Part shown: one piece after another, positions 17,480 to 25,535 of the stretch
Position numbering within the stretch: position 1 is the first letter of the stretch
How the letters are laid out: every line of letters starts with the position of its first letter
DNA from: Isoptericola halotolerans
GTDB lineage: Bacteria; Actinomycetota; Actinomycetes; Actinomycetales; Cellulomonadaceae
DNA: 64,000 bases
Direction of reading: 5' to 3'
Assembly (NCBI RefSeq): GCF_003003075.1
Contig: NZ_PVTX01000003.1
Span: 186,001-250,000 of the forward strand
Program-made: the position numbers and the translations under genes
Notes under the pieces: model-generated
What the model was told of the DNA's origin: nothing
Seen by the model: only the letters and a program-made list of their open reading frames with translations
Databases searched by the model: none

Positions 17480-17506
17480 GTTCGGTGCCGACGGCCCGGC
17501 GGATGG
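17480..17506 (-). promoter_or_regulatory. SigK-type autoregulatory promoter of sigK-rskA
   Basis: On the minus strand CCATCC (17506-17501), 15 bases, CCGAAC (17485-17480), the same as the two other sites in the window. Confidence 0.78.
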
Positions 17507-17582
17507 GTCGTAGCGGCGTGGCGCCCGTCACGGGGCCTCCCCCGGGTCTTCCGCGAGCGGCCGACGACGGTGCGCACCGCCG

Positions 17583-18710
17583 TCAGGCGTCCCGCCGCGA
17601 GCGCACCGCAGCGGCCAGGACCTCCAGGAGCTCCGCCGTCGTGCCCCAGTCCATGCACTTGTCCGTGACGGACCGGCCGTACACGAGCGAGTCCAGCGGG
17701 CCCGGCTTCTGCGCGCCGGCCTCGATGAAGCTCTCCAGCATCAGACCGCTGATGCCCTGCTCGCCCTCGGCCAGCCGCGCGGCGATCTCGCGCACCACCT
17801 CGGCCTGCCGGACGTGGTCCTTGCCCGAGTTGCCGTGGGAGGCGTCGACGATCACACCGTGCTCGACGGCGCCACCGAGGCCGGAGGTGCGGGCCACGCC
17901 CAGCGCCGCCGCGACGTCGTCCGCCCCGTAGTTGGGGCCGCCGCGCCCGCCGCGCAGGATGACGTGGCAGTCCGGGTTGCCGGCCGTCTCGACGGCGGCC
18001 GCGCGGCCCTCGGCGTCCGCACCGAAGAAGGTGTGCTCGTTCGCGGCCGTGATGCAGCCGTCCACCGCGATCTGCACGTCCCCGTCGGTCGCGTTCTTGA
18101 ACCCGACCGGCATCGACAGGCCCGACGCGAGCTGGCGGTGCACCTGCGACTCGGCGTTGCGCGCCCCGATCGCGCCCCACGTGACGGCGTCCGCGATGTA
18201 CTGCGGGGAGGTCGGCTCGAGGAACTCGCACGCGGCCGGAACCCCGGCGTCCAGGACGCCGAGCAGCACCTCGCGGGCGAGCCGCAGGCCGTGGTGCACG
18301 TCGTGCGTGCCGTCCAGGTGCGGGTCGTTGATGAGGCCCTTCCAGCCGACCGTGGTGCGCGGCTTCTCGAAGTAGACGCGCATCACGACGACGAGCTCCT
18401 CCGACAGCTCGCGCGCGAGCGGTGCGAGGCGCCGCGCGTAGTCCAGGGCGGCCGCCGGGTCGTGCACCGAGCACGGCCCCACGATGACGACCAGCCGGTC
18501 GTCCTCGCCCCGGAGCACGTCCCGCACCTCCCGGCGCGACGTCGTCACGAGGTCGCTGCGCGCGGTCCCCAGCGGCAGGTTCGCCCGCATGGTCCGCGGG
18601 GCGGGCAGGGGATCCAGCGCGCGGACGCGCAGGTCAGAGGTCTCGGCCATCAGGTCAGTATCGCGCGGGCGGGCCGTGGCGTGCGCCTCGGGCGTGGTCG
18701 TGGGGCTCAT
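17583..18710 (-). CDS. 3-deoxy-7-phosphoheptulonate (DAHP) synthase, class I
   Basis: 375-residue enzyme condensing phosphoenolpyruvate and erythrose 4-phosphate, the first step of the shikimate pathway. Typical AroF/G/H motifs appear in order: GPCSVHD, MRVYFEKPRTTVGWKG, GARNAESQ, ILRGG, DASHGNS and GRSVTDKC. ATG 18710 is chosen because AGGAG stands 8 bases upstream; an internal ATG at 18650 would drop 20 poorly conserved residues. A leader peptide and terminator precede the gene, so transcription attenuation by aromatic amino acid supply is likely. Confidence 0.95.
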   Translation of the reverse strand: MSPTTTPEAHATARPRDTDLMAETSDLRVRALDPLPAPRTMRANLPLGTARSDLVTTSRREVRDVLRGEDDRLVVIVGPCSVHDPAAALDYARRLAPLARELSEELVVVMRVYFEKPRTTVGWKGLINDPHLDGTHDVHHGLRLAREVLLGVLDAGVPAACEFLEPTSPQYIADAVTWGAIGARNAESQVHRQLASGLSMPVGFKNATDGDVQIAVDGCITAANEHTFFGADAEGRAAAVETAGNPDCHVILRGGRGGPNYGADDVAAALGVARTSGLGGAVEHGVIVDASHGNSGKDHVRQAEVVREIAARLAEGEQGISGLMLESFIEAGAQKPGPLDSLVYGRSVTDKCMDWGTTAELLEVLAAAVRSRRDA

Positions 18711-18795
18711 CAGGGGCTCCTGGTCGTGGCGGTGGCGGGCGGGATCGGCGGTCCGGCGGCGTCGCGGCGGTCCGATCCCGACCGGAGGCCCCGAC

Positions 18796-18832
18796 GACAA
18801 AGGGCCCGGACGCGCGTCGCGTCCCAGGCCCT
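18796..18832 (-). terminator. Attenuator terminator before DAHP synthase
   Basis: On the minus strand an almost perfect GC-rich stem (GGGCC-GGGACGCG against CGCGTCC-GGGCCC, triloop ACG) runs directly into TTT. It starts about 27 bases after the leader-peptide stop and ends about 85 bases before the DAHP synthase ATG. Confidence 0.8.
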
Positions 18833-18858
18833 GTGCTGGCTCCGGTGGAAGGTGTCGG

Positions 18859-18924
18859 TCAGGCGCGAGCCCGCCGAGCTCCCAGCGGAGCCGGCGTAAA
18901 GCGCCAATACCAACGGATGTCCAC
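18859..18924 (-). CDS. Aromatic-rich leader peptide of the DAHP synthase attenuator
   Basis: A 21-codon frame beginning at GTG 18924 contains the consecutive residues RWYWRF (two Trp, one Tyr, one Phe in five codons) and ends at TGA 18859. This is the signature of a ribosome-mediated attenuator. When charged Trp, Tyr or Phe tRNA is scarce, a ribosome stalled here would prevent the downstream terminator from forming. The promoter -10 TACTCT ends 7 bases before the GTG, so the leader mRNA is probably leaderless and no ribosome binding site is needed. Confidence 0.8.
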   Translation of the reverse strand: MDIRWYWRFTPAPLGARRARA

Positions 18925-18931
18925 GGCGACG

Positions 18932-18961
18932 AGAGTACGCCCGGCCGCGCCCGACCGTCCA
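18932..18961 (-). promoter_or_regulatory. Promoter of the leader peptide and DAHP synthase
   Basis: On the minus strand TGGACG (18961-18956), an 18-base spacer and TACTCT (18937-18932), then 7 bases to the leader GTG. Confidence 0.65.
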
Positions 18962-18998
18962 GCGGTGTCCACGATCCGGTCCCGGGTACCGTCGCCCC

Positions 18999-19496
18999 AT
19001 GCCGATCCCCGAGTTCGTCGCCGCCCTCCGCGCCCAGGTCGGGACCGCACCGCTGTGGCTTCCCGGCGTGACCGCCGTCGTGCACGACGACGCCGGGCGC
19101 CTCCTGCTGGGACAGCGCGCGGACAACGGGCTGTGGGCCCTGGTCAGCGGGATCCTGGAGCCCGGCGAGGAGCCGGCGCGAGGGCTCGTCCGCGAGGTGC
19201 TCGAGGAGACCGGCGTCGAGGTGGAGGTCGAGGCCCTGGCCGCCGTGTCCACCACGCCGGAGGTGGTCTACCCGAACGGCGACCGCAGCGCGTACCTCGA
19301 CCTGTGCTTCCTGGCGCGGCCCGTCTCGGCCGCGTCCGCGGCCGCCGCGCACGTCGCCGACGACGAGTCGGTCGCGGTGGCGTGGTTCGACCCGGGCTCG
19401 CTGCCCGAGGATCTCGCCCCCTCCACGCGCCGGCGGCTGGAGTCTGCGGAGCGGTACCGGGCGGACCCTGCTGCGGGCACGGTCTTCGTCCGCTGA
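18999..19496 (+). CDS. NUDIX hydrolase
   Basis: 165-residue pyrophosphohydrolase. The NUDIX box GX5EX7REVXEEXGX begins at the GILEPGEE region (about residues 51-73), with REVLEETG carrying the metal-binding glutamates. Substrate not predictable; it may be an oxidised nucleotide or a dinucleoside polyphosphate. TACCGT ends 6 bases before the ATG, again suggesting a leaderless transcript. Divergent from the DAHP synthase leader. Confidence 0.88.
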   Translation: MPIPEFVAALRAQVGTAPLWLPGVTAVVHDDAGRLLLGQRADNGLWALVSGILEPGEEPARGLVREVLEETGVEVEVEALAAVSTTPEVVYPNGDRSAYLDLCFLARPVSAASAAAAHVADDESVAVAWFDPGSLPEDLAPSTRRRLESAERYRADPAAGTVFVR

Positions 19497-19553
19497 CGGA
19501 GGTCACGAATCGGGCACGAGCCGGACCACCGGGCCTCCCGTTGTCGCGCACGT

Positions 19554-19573
19554 CACAAACTTCTGGTTTTGTG
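19554..19573 (+). promoter_or_regulatory. Inverted repeat upstream of the M6 protease gene
   Basis: CACAAACTTCTGGTTTTGTG has 6-base arms (CACAAA/TTTGTG) in an AT-rich pocket 80 bases before the GTG. It is plausibly an operator; no regulator gene is adjacent. Confidence 0.4.
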
Positions 19574-19654
19574 TTGCCCGCCACAACTGCCGACCAGGCA
19601 GCGGTGGCCCGTCCGGTCGAAACACGGCCGGACGCTCCACACACCGGAGGAACA

Positions 19655-21955
19655 GTGAAACTACGCATGACCGGCGCGTTCGGCGCCGCCGCTGCTCTCG
19701 CGGCCGCCGCCGTCGTCGCCCCGACCGCCTCGGCGGCACCCGCGATCGACGTCCCGACGCCCGACGGCGCGACCGTCAAGGAGGACGACCGCCCCGACTC
19801 GCTCGCGACGAAGCGACGTGAGCTGAAGCAGAAGGCCGTCGAGCTCGTGGCCACCGGCCAGGCCGAGGTCGAGACCCGCGCCAAGGGCAGCAGCAGCTCC
19901 CGGGTCGTCGAGGTCGCGCCCGGCCAGTGGGTCGAGTACGAGACCGAGGAGGAGGCACAGCTGCTGACCTTCCTCGTCGAGTTCGGCGACCGGACCGACG
20001 ACCGCTTCCCCGACGCACCCGCCGGGCCCGTCCACAACGCGATCCCCGAGCCCACCACGCAGGACAACTCGACGTACTGGACGTCCGACTTCTCGCGCGA
20101 GCACTTCCTCGACATGTTCTTCGAGGGCCTGGACGACCAGGGCGGCGAGTCGTTCCACGGCGTCTACGACGAGATGAGCTCGGGCCGCTTCGACCTGCAG
20201 GGCGACGTCTCCGACTGGGTCACCGTGCCCTACCACCAGGCGTCCTACGGGCAGACCGAGTCGAACGTCGACATGACGCGGTTCATCCAGGACTCGGCCG
20301 ACGCCTGGTACGCCGACCAGGTCGCCCAGGGCAAGTCCCCCGAGGAGATCACCGAGTACCTCGAGTCCTTCGACGTCTGGGACCGGTACGACCTCGACGG
20401 TGACGGCGTCTACGACGAGGCCGACGGCTACGTCGACCACTTCCAGGCGATCCACGCGGGCCCGGGCGAGGAGGCCGGCGCCCCCGAGTCGGCCATCTGG
20501 TCCCACCGCTGGTCCGTCAACCCGAACGGGTGGCAGGACGGCGACGGCCCGGCCGACTACGAGCCCGCCGGCGGAGTGCGGATCGGCGACTCGGACGTCT
20601 GGATCCGTGACTACACGACCGAGCCGGAGAACGGTGGCCTCGGCGTGTTCGCGCACGAGTTCGGCCACGACCTCGGGCTGCCCGACTACTACGACACCGC
20701 GGGCGGCGAGAACGGCACCGGCTTCTGGAACCTCATGAGCTCCGGCTCGTGGCTGGGCCACGGTGACGGCACCATAGGCACCACGCCCAACCACATGGGC
20801 GCCCACGAGAAGATGTTCCTCGGCTGGCTCGACTACACCTCCGTCGACGCCGGCGAGTCCGCCACGGTGGACCTCGGCCCGTCGTTCCACGCGACGAAGA
20901 AGTCCCAGGCCGTCGTCGTCAACCTCCCCGAGGGCGAGGAGAAGATCGACGTCCTGCCGCCGTTCGACGGCAAGTACCTCTACTCGGGCACCGGCGACGA
21001 CCGCACGGCGAGCGCCGCCTCGCCGTCGTTCACCGTCCCGGCCGACGGGCGGCTCACCGCGAAGGTGAACTACCAGATCGAGGCCGACTGGGACTACGCC
21101 TACGCCGAGATCTCGACCGACGGCGGCGCCACCTTCACCCCGCTCGCCACGAACCTGTCGACGGACACGGACCCGAACAACCAGAACCTCGGGCACGGCA
21201 TCACCGGCACGACGGACGGCGCCTGGGTCGACCTGACCGCCGACGTCTCCGCCTACGCGGGCGAGACCGCGCAGGTGCGCTTCCGCCACGTCAACGACGC
21301 CGCGTACCACGAGACGGGGCTCGCGGTGGACGACGTCGCGGTGGGCTCCGCGCTCACGGCCTCGTTCGAGGACGACGCGGCCGCGTGGACGCTCGACGGC
21401 TACACGGTCGTCACCGACGGCAGCTACACGCAGACGTACTCGCACTACTACGTGGCGGAGAACCGGCAGTACGCCGGGTACGACGCGACGCTCGCGACGG
21501 GTCCGTACAACTTCGGCTGGCAGCTGACCGCACCGGACACCGTGGAGCACTACGCCTACCAGGACGGCCTGCTGGTCTGGTACGTGAACAGCCTCTACGG
21601 CGACAACAACACGTCGCAGCACCCCGGCGGCGGCCAGGCGCTCCCGGTCGACGCGAACGCCGCGGCGCTGACGTGGTCGGACGGCACCGTGGCCCGCAAC
21701 CGCATCCAGTCGTACGACGCGACGTTCAGCACGCAGGCGGCCGCACCGCTGTCCCTGCACCGTGAGACCGAGGGCGGCATGACCACCCTGGTCACCGACG
21801 GCGCGCCGGCCAACCCGGTGTTCGACGACACCGACCCGTTCGCCTACTACGACGAGGCGAACCCCGGCGGTTCGGTCGTCGTCGGCGGTACGGGGACGAC
21901 CATCGAGGTCAAGAAGGTCAGCAAGCGCGGCGTGATGACGGTGCTCGTCAACTGA
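19655..21955 (+). CDS. Immune inhibitor A-type M6 metalloprotease, secreted
   Basis: 766-residue extracellular zinc protease. A signal peptide (about 1-29) is followed by a propeptide-like region. The M6 catalytic domain has HEFGHDLGLPDYYD (zinc ligands H334, H338; E335 catalytic). C-terminal to it lies a MAM/jelly-roll-type region typical of the InhA family (VDDVAVG, about 560-570). InhA proteases degrade host antimicrobial proteins in Bacillus; in soil actinobacteria a nutritional role is more likely. GTG 19655 follows GGAGG by 5 bases and precedes a clear signal peptide. A strong terminator follows. Confidence 0.92.
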   Translation: MKLRMTGAFGAAAALAAAAVVAPTASAAPAIDVPTPDGATVKEDDRPDSLATKRRELKQKAVELVATGQAEVETRAKGSSSSRVVEVAPGQWVEYETEEEAQLLTFLVEFGDRTDDRFPDAPAGPVHNAIPEPTTQDNSTYWTSDFSREHFLDMFFEGLDDQGGESFHGVYDEMSSGRFDLQGDVSDWVTVPYHQASYGQTESNVDMTRFIQDSADAWYADQVAQGKSPEEITEYLESFDVWDRYDLDGDGVYDEADGYVDHFQAIHAGPGEEAGAPESAIWSHRWSVNPNGWQDGDGPADYEPAGGVRIGDSDVWIRDYTTEPENGGLGVFAHEFGHDLGLPDYYDTAGGENGTGFWNLMSSGSWLGHGDGTIGTTPNHMGAHEKMFLGWLDYTSVDAGESATVDLGPSFHATKKSQAVVVNLPEGEEKIDVLPPFDGKYLYSGTGDDRTASAASPSFTVPADGRLTAKVNYQIEADWDYAYAEISTDGGATFTPLATNLSTDTDPNNQNLGHGITGTTDGAWVDLTADVSAYAGETAQVRFRHVNDAAYHETGLAVDDVAVGSALTASFEDDAAAWTLDGYTVVTDGSYTQTYSHYYVAENRQYAGYDATLATGPYNFGWQLTAPDTVEHYAYQDGLLVWYVNSLYGDNNTSQHPGGGQALPVDANAAALTWSDGTVARNRIQSYDATFSTQAAAPLSLHRETEGGMTTLVTDGAPANPVFDDTDPFAYYDEANPGGSVVVGGTGTTIEVKKVSKRGVMTVLVN

Positions 21956-21974
21956 CGCCTGCACCGTCCGGCCA

Positions 21975-22020
21975 CCGTCGGGCCCGGTCCCGGGAAGAGT
22001 CCCGGCGCCGGGCCCGACGG
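21975..22020 (+). terminator. Terminator after the M6 protease
   Basis: A perfect 13-base stem CCGTCGGGCCCGG/CCGGGCCCGACGG encloses a smaller CCCGGG/CCCGG stem. It sits between convergent genes. Confidence 0.75.
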
Positions 22021-22048
22021 CGTACCGGGGGCCCGCCGTCGGGCGGCG

Positions 22049-22780
22049 TCAGCGTCGGTAGAGGTCGACGAAGTTGCGCAGGATCCGCATCGGCTCGGTG
22101 ACCGGGCGTCCGGCCGCCCGGTTGACGACGTCGTCGGCCTCGGACGCCGCGAAGTACCCGTAGTGCCGGTAGACCTCCACGCGCTGGGTGAGCCCGGCGA
22201 GGTCGAGCTCCGGGTGGAACTGCGTGGCGTAGAGGTTGGACCGCAGGCGGAACATCTGGACGGGGGCGCGCGGCGAGAACGCGAGCCGCACGGCGCCGTG
22301 CGGCAGGCTGCGCATGGCCTCCTTGTGCCCGACGAAGGCGGTGAACGCCGGCGGCAGCCCCGCCAGCAGCGGGTCGGTCAGACCCTCCTGGGTCAGTTCG
22401 ACGGTGGTCAGGCCGACGGCCTCGCCGTAGAGCCGGTCCACCACTCCCCCGGCGTACTGGCCGAGCGTCCCGACGCCGTAGCAGGCGCCGAGGAACGGGA
22501 AGTCCCGGTCCACGACCTCGTCGAGCAGGGTGACGAACTCCCGCTCGACACGGAGCTGCACCGCGGACTTCTCCTCGTCCGGGTCGGACGAGTTGAAGGG
22601 GCCACCGCCCACGAGGATGCCCGAGTAGGCGTCGAGGTCGATCGCCGGCATCGGGCGGGACTCCAGCCGGACCCGGTGGAGCTGTTCCGGGGCGAGCCCG
22701 GAGTAGCGGCAGATGGCGGCGTACTCGCCGTCGGCGGCGACGTCCTCGGCGCGGGTCGCCAGGAGCAGGAACGGCTTCAC
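22049..22780 (-). CDS. Class I glutamine amidotransferase-like protein
   Basis: 243-residue GATase domain protein. The nucleophile elbow is FLGACYGVG (C100) and the His/Glu pair is QFHPEL (H189, E191), so the triad is complete. Stand-alone proteins like this are annotated GuaA-like, but the synthetase half is absent. They may hydrolyse gamma-glutamyl compounds or partner an unknown synthase. GTG 22780 is preceded by TACGCT with a 6-base gap, suggesting a leaderless transcript whose promoter spacer overlaps the long palindrome upstream. Confidence 0.85.
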   Translation of the reverse strand: MKPFLLLATRAEDVAADGEYAAICRYSGLAPEQLHRVRLESRPMPAIDLDAYSGILVGGGPFNSSDPDEEKSAVQLRVEREFVTLLDEVVDRDFPFLGACYGVGTLGQYAGGVVDRLYGEAVGLTTVELTQEGLTDPLLAGLPPAFTAFVGHKEAMRSLPHGAVRLAFSPRAPVQMFRLRSNLYATQFHPELDLAGLTQRVEVYRHYGYFAASEADDVVNRAAGRPVTEPMRILRNFVDLYRR

Positions 22781-22793
22781 TCCGGCAGCGTAG

Positions 22794-22855
22794 GCCGAAC
22801 GTGCAGGTTCTGACCGGTATGACGGCGCATACCGGTCAGGACCTGCACATTCGGC
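22794..22855. repeat. 28-bp-armed intergenic palindrome
   Basis: Two 28-base arms (22794-22821 and 22828-22855) match except at two positions and enclose the 6-base loop ACGGCG. The core reads GTGCAGGT-CTGACCGGTATG. It is far longer than an intrinsic terminator stem and has no T-tract on either strand. It lies between the ABC permease stop and the promoter of the amidotransferase gene. Confidence 0.85.
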
Positions 22856-22856
22856 G

Positions 22857-22930
22857 CGCGCGGGGGCGGGCGGCGCAGGGGGCGGGCGGCGCGCGCGGGG
22901 GGGCGGGCGGGGCGGCGGCGCGCGGGCCGG
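22857..22930 (+). other. G-tract cluster (potential G-quadruplex)
   Basis: At least six runs of three to seven G separated by short C/G spacers fill the 75 bases after the palindrome. The RNA of the flanking minus-strand genes would be C-rich here, which could alternatively aid Rho loading. Confidence 0.5.
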
Positions 22931-22933
22931 TGG

Positions 22934-23743
22934 TCAGGACCAGCGGAACATCTTGACCGCCAGGGGCAGCAGCACGGCCGTCCACACCGCCATGACGATC
23001 ATCTGCAGCGTCGGGAACCCGGACTCGAACCAGCCGGTCGTCAGGGCCTGCGCGGCAGCGCCGAGCGGGGTGAACTGGCCGATGTCGCGCAGCAGGTCCG
23101 GCATGATCGGGCCCGGCGTCCACAGCCCCGCCAGCAGGAGCATCGGGAAGTAGAGCGACATCGCGATGGCGTTCGCCGACGACGGCCGCGGGGCCACCGC
23201 GGCGACCATCATCCCGAGCGCGAACATGGCGGACAGCCCGAGCGCGGTCGCGAGCAGGACCACGCCGAGCTGGGCCGGCACCGGCACCCCGAAGGCGACC
23301 TCGGCGACGACCAGCGCCAGCGCGATCCCCACGAGCGTGGTGACCATGTTGATGATCAGGTGGCTCGCCACGATGCCCTGCGGTCGCATCGGCGTGGTGG
23401 ACAGCCGCCGCAGCACACCCTTCTCCCGATAGGTGGCGATGGTCACGGGCATCACCGTCAGCGACGCGGTGCCGACGGCCATCGCGAGCACGGTGGGCAG
23501 GAAGGTGGCGATCGGGGTCAGCCCGAACCAGACGGAGTCGGGCGGGGCGTCCGTGATCGGTTCGCGCATCCCGGGGATGAAGTAGCCGACGCCCAGCAGG
23601 ATGATCGTCGGGAACACGATCCCGAAGAACGGGGAGGCGAAGTCACGCATCCAGACCTTCGTCTCGGTGGTCAGCAGCCGCCCGAACCCGTGCCAGCCGG
23701 ATCCTCGGGGGCGGGCGGTCGGGGCGGTCGTGGTCGTGGTCAT
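22934..23743 (-). CDS. ABC-2 type transporter permease (drug-export type)
   Basis: 269-residue membrane protein with about six transmembrane segments and the ABC-2 signature region (VTIATYREKGVLRRLSTTP before the second helix pair). It pairs with the ATPase upstream, whose stop it overlaps as ATGA. The DrrB/antibiotic-export family is the best fit; the substrate is unknown. The C-terminus ends against the G-rich tract. Confidence 0.88.
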   Translation of the reverse strand: MTTTTTAPTARPRGSGWHGFGRLLTTETKVWMRDFASPFFGIVFPTIILLGVGYFIPGMREPITDAPPDSVWFGLTPIATFLPTVLAMAVGTASLTVMPVTIATYREKGVLRRLSTTPMRPQGIVASHLIINMVTTLVGIALALVVAEVAFGVPVPAQLGVVLLATALGLSAMFALGMMVAAVAPRPSSANAIAMSLYFPMLLLAGLWTPGPIMPDLLRDIGQFTPLGAAAQALTTGWFESGFPTLQMIVMAVWTAVLLPLAVKMFRWS

Positions 23744-24729
23744 GACCGGGCTCCTTCGGCGACGAGAGCGGACTCGGCTTCTTCCTGCGGGGCGTAGGTG
23801 CGGCCCGTGACGGCGAGGAAGACGTCCTCGAGCGTGCGGGTGACGGTGCGGACGTCGTCCGGCACCAGGTCGGCCTCGGCGAGCGCCGGGACGAGGGCGA
23901 ACAGCACGCGGGGCGTGCCGGAGACCGCGATCTCCCCGCGCCCCCCGTCCAGCTCCTCGACGCGCGAGACGTCGGGGTGGTCGGCCGCGAGACGGTCGAG
24001 CGCCTCGCGGGCACGGGCGGCGTCGTCGGTACCGAAGCGCACGACGACGGTGCGGTCGTCGTCGAGCCGGTCGATCAGCGCGGCGGGGCTGCCCTCGGCG
24101 ACGACGCGACCCGCGTCGATGACGACGAGCCGGTCGCACAGGCGCTCGGCCTCGTCCATGAAGTGCGTGACGAGCAGGATCGTGACCCCGGTGGCACGCA
24201 CCCGTTCGACCAGGTCCCACGTGCTGCGCCGGGCCTGCGGGTCCAGCCCGGTGGTGAGCTCGTCCAGGATCGCGACCCTCGGGTTGCCGACGAGCGCCAG
24301 CGCGATCGACAGGCGCTGCTTCTGCCCGCCGGACAGGCGTCCGAACTGCTTGTCGGCGTGCTCGGTCAGGTCGAGCAGCGCCAGGAGCTCGTCGGGGTCG
24401 GCGGGCCGGGAGTAGAAGCCGGCGAAGAGCCGCAGCGCCTCGCCCACGGTGATCTTGTCGTGCAGCGCGGCCTCCTGGAGCTGGACCCCCAGGTGCTCGC
24501 GCACCTGTTCGGGATGCCGCTGCGGGTCGATGCCGAGCACGCGGACGGTGCCGCCGTCGGCGTGGCGCAGGCCCGCGAGGGTCTCCACGCTGGTGGTCTT
24601 GCCGGCGCCGTTGGGCCCGAGGATCCCGAAGATCTCCCCGGGCTGGACGGCGAACGACACGTCGTCGACGGCGACCTTGTCGCCATAGGTCTTGCGGAGG
24701 TTGCGGACCTCCACGATCGGCTGGGCCAT
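23740..24729 (-). CDS. ABC transporter ATP-binding protein (drug-export type)
   Basis: 329-residue ATPase. Walker A is GPNGAGKT (38-45), signature LSGGQKQRLS, Walker B AILDELTTGLDP, H-loop VTHFMDEAE. A C-terminal extension of about 100 residues resembles DrrA/CcmA-like exporters. Forms the transporter with the overlapping permease. ATG 24729 follows GAAGGAGG. No regulator is linked to this pair. Confidence 0.92.
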   Translation of the reverse strand: MAQPIVEVRNLRKTYGDKVAVDDVSFAVQPGEIFGILGPNGAGKTTSVETLAGLRHADGGTVRVLGIDPQRHPEQVREHLGVQLQEAALHDKITVGEALRLFAGFYSRPADPDELLALLDLTEHADKQFGRLSGGQKQRLSIALALVGNPRVAILDELTTGLDPQARRSTWDLVERVRATGVTILLVTHFMDEAERLCDRLVVIDAGRVVAEGSPAALIDRLDDDRTVVVRFGTDDAARAREALDRLAADHPDVSRVEELDGGRGEIAVSGTPRVLFALVPALAEADLVPDDVRTVTRTLEDVFLAVTGRTYAPQEEAESALVAEGARS

Positions 24730-24767
24730 CTCTGGCCTCCTTCTGTGAGGTGGGTGAGGTACGGGGG

Positions 24768-25535
24768 TCAGGAGGGACGTGGCCGCGCATGGCGGAGCAC
24801 GCCGTGCGCGACGACGCCGGCCAGGGCGGCGGCGAGGAGCGTTCCGACGACGGCGAGCACCAGGCCGGGCAGCGAGTCGACCGGGGTGTCCCGCAGCGGG
24901 ATCGCGAAGATGCCGCTACGGCTCGCGAGGTCGGCGAGGGCACCGGGAACCAGCAGCGGGACCACGGCGAGGGTGCCGCGCCAGGGTCCCCAGCGGCGGT
25001 AGCCGCCCTGGACGGCTGCGCCGACGAGCACGTAGGTGACGATCACGAACGTCTGGGTGACGACGGTCGCCGCGACGCCGGCTACGGAGTCGAGCGGGAG
25101 CCCGCCCGCGCCCTGGTAGGGCCGGTCGAGCGCCGAGTAGACCTGCGCCTCGACGAGGCCGAGCACGACCGTCAGGACGCCGAACACCAGCCCCCCGACG
25201 ACGGCGCCGCGCGCGAAGCCCTCCACGAGAGAGCGGCGCGTTCCCCCGGCGGCCAGGTGCGTGCCCAGGAGCGCGGCGGTCAGGATGATGCCGACGGCGA
25301 ACGCCGGCCACCGCGCGGGGCTGCCCGCGGCGTCGTAGGTCAACCCGTCGGCCTCGCCGCCGAAGCGGTCGACGACGACCGGCACGCTGAGGACGAGGAG
25401 GCCCCAGCCCGCCCAGAACCAGACCGCCGTCCTGAGCAGGTAGCGCTGGAGCCGGCGTCGGGCGGCGGCGACCGCACGCCCGTGCAGCGTGCCGGTGCGG
25501 TCGGGTCGCGTCGTGGCGGTGGTCACGGTGGTCAC
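24768..25535 (-). CDS. Membrane protein, paralogue of the next upstream gene (ABC permease candidate)
   Basis: 255-residue protein with about six transmembrane segments. It shares the pattern HLAAGGTR followed by a G-rich helix and a conserved Glu with the neighbour at 25532-26305, so the two arose by duplication. Both lie behind an ABC ATPase in a GntR-led operon, which suggests a heterodimeric permease. The GTG start overlaps the upstream stop as GTGA. The family is not one I can name precisely. Confidence 0.7.
   Translation of the reverse strand: MTTVTTATTRPDRTGTLHGRAVAAARRRLQRYLLRTAVWFWAGWGLLVLSVPVVVDRFGGEADGLTYDAAGSPARWPAFAVGIILTAALLGTHLAAGGTRRSLVEGFARGAVVGGLVFGVLTVVLGLVEAQVYSALDRPYQGAGGLPLDSVAGVAATVVTQTFVIVTYVLVGAAVQGGYRRWGPWRGTLAVVPLLVPGALADLASRSGIFAIPLRDTPVDSLPGLVLAVVGTLLAAALAGVVAHGVLRHARPRPS

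Noticed and set aside
19661-21964. 767-codon frame antisense to the M6 protease
   Set aside because: Composed of Val/Arg/Gly-rich shadow sequence; the plus strand has the HEFGH motif and a signal peptide.
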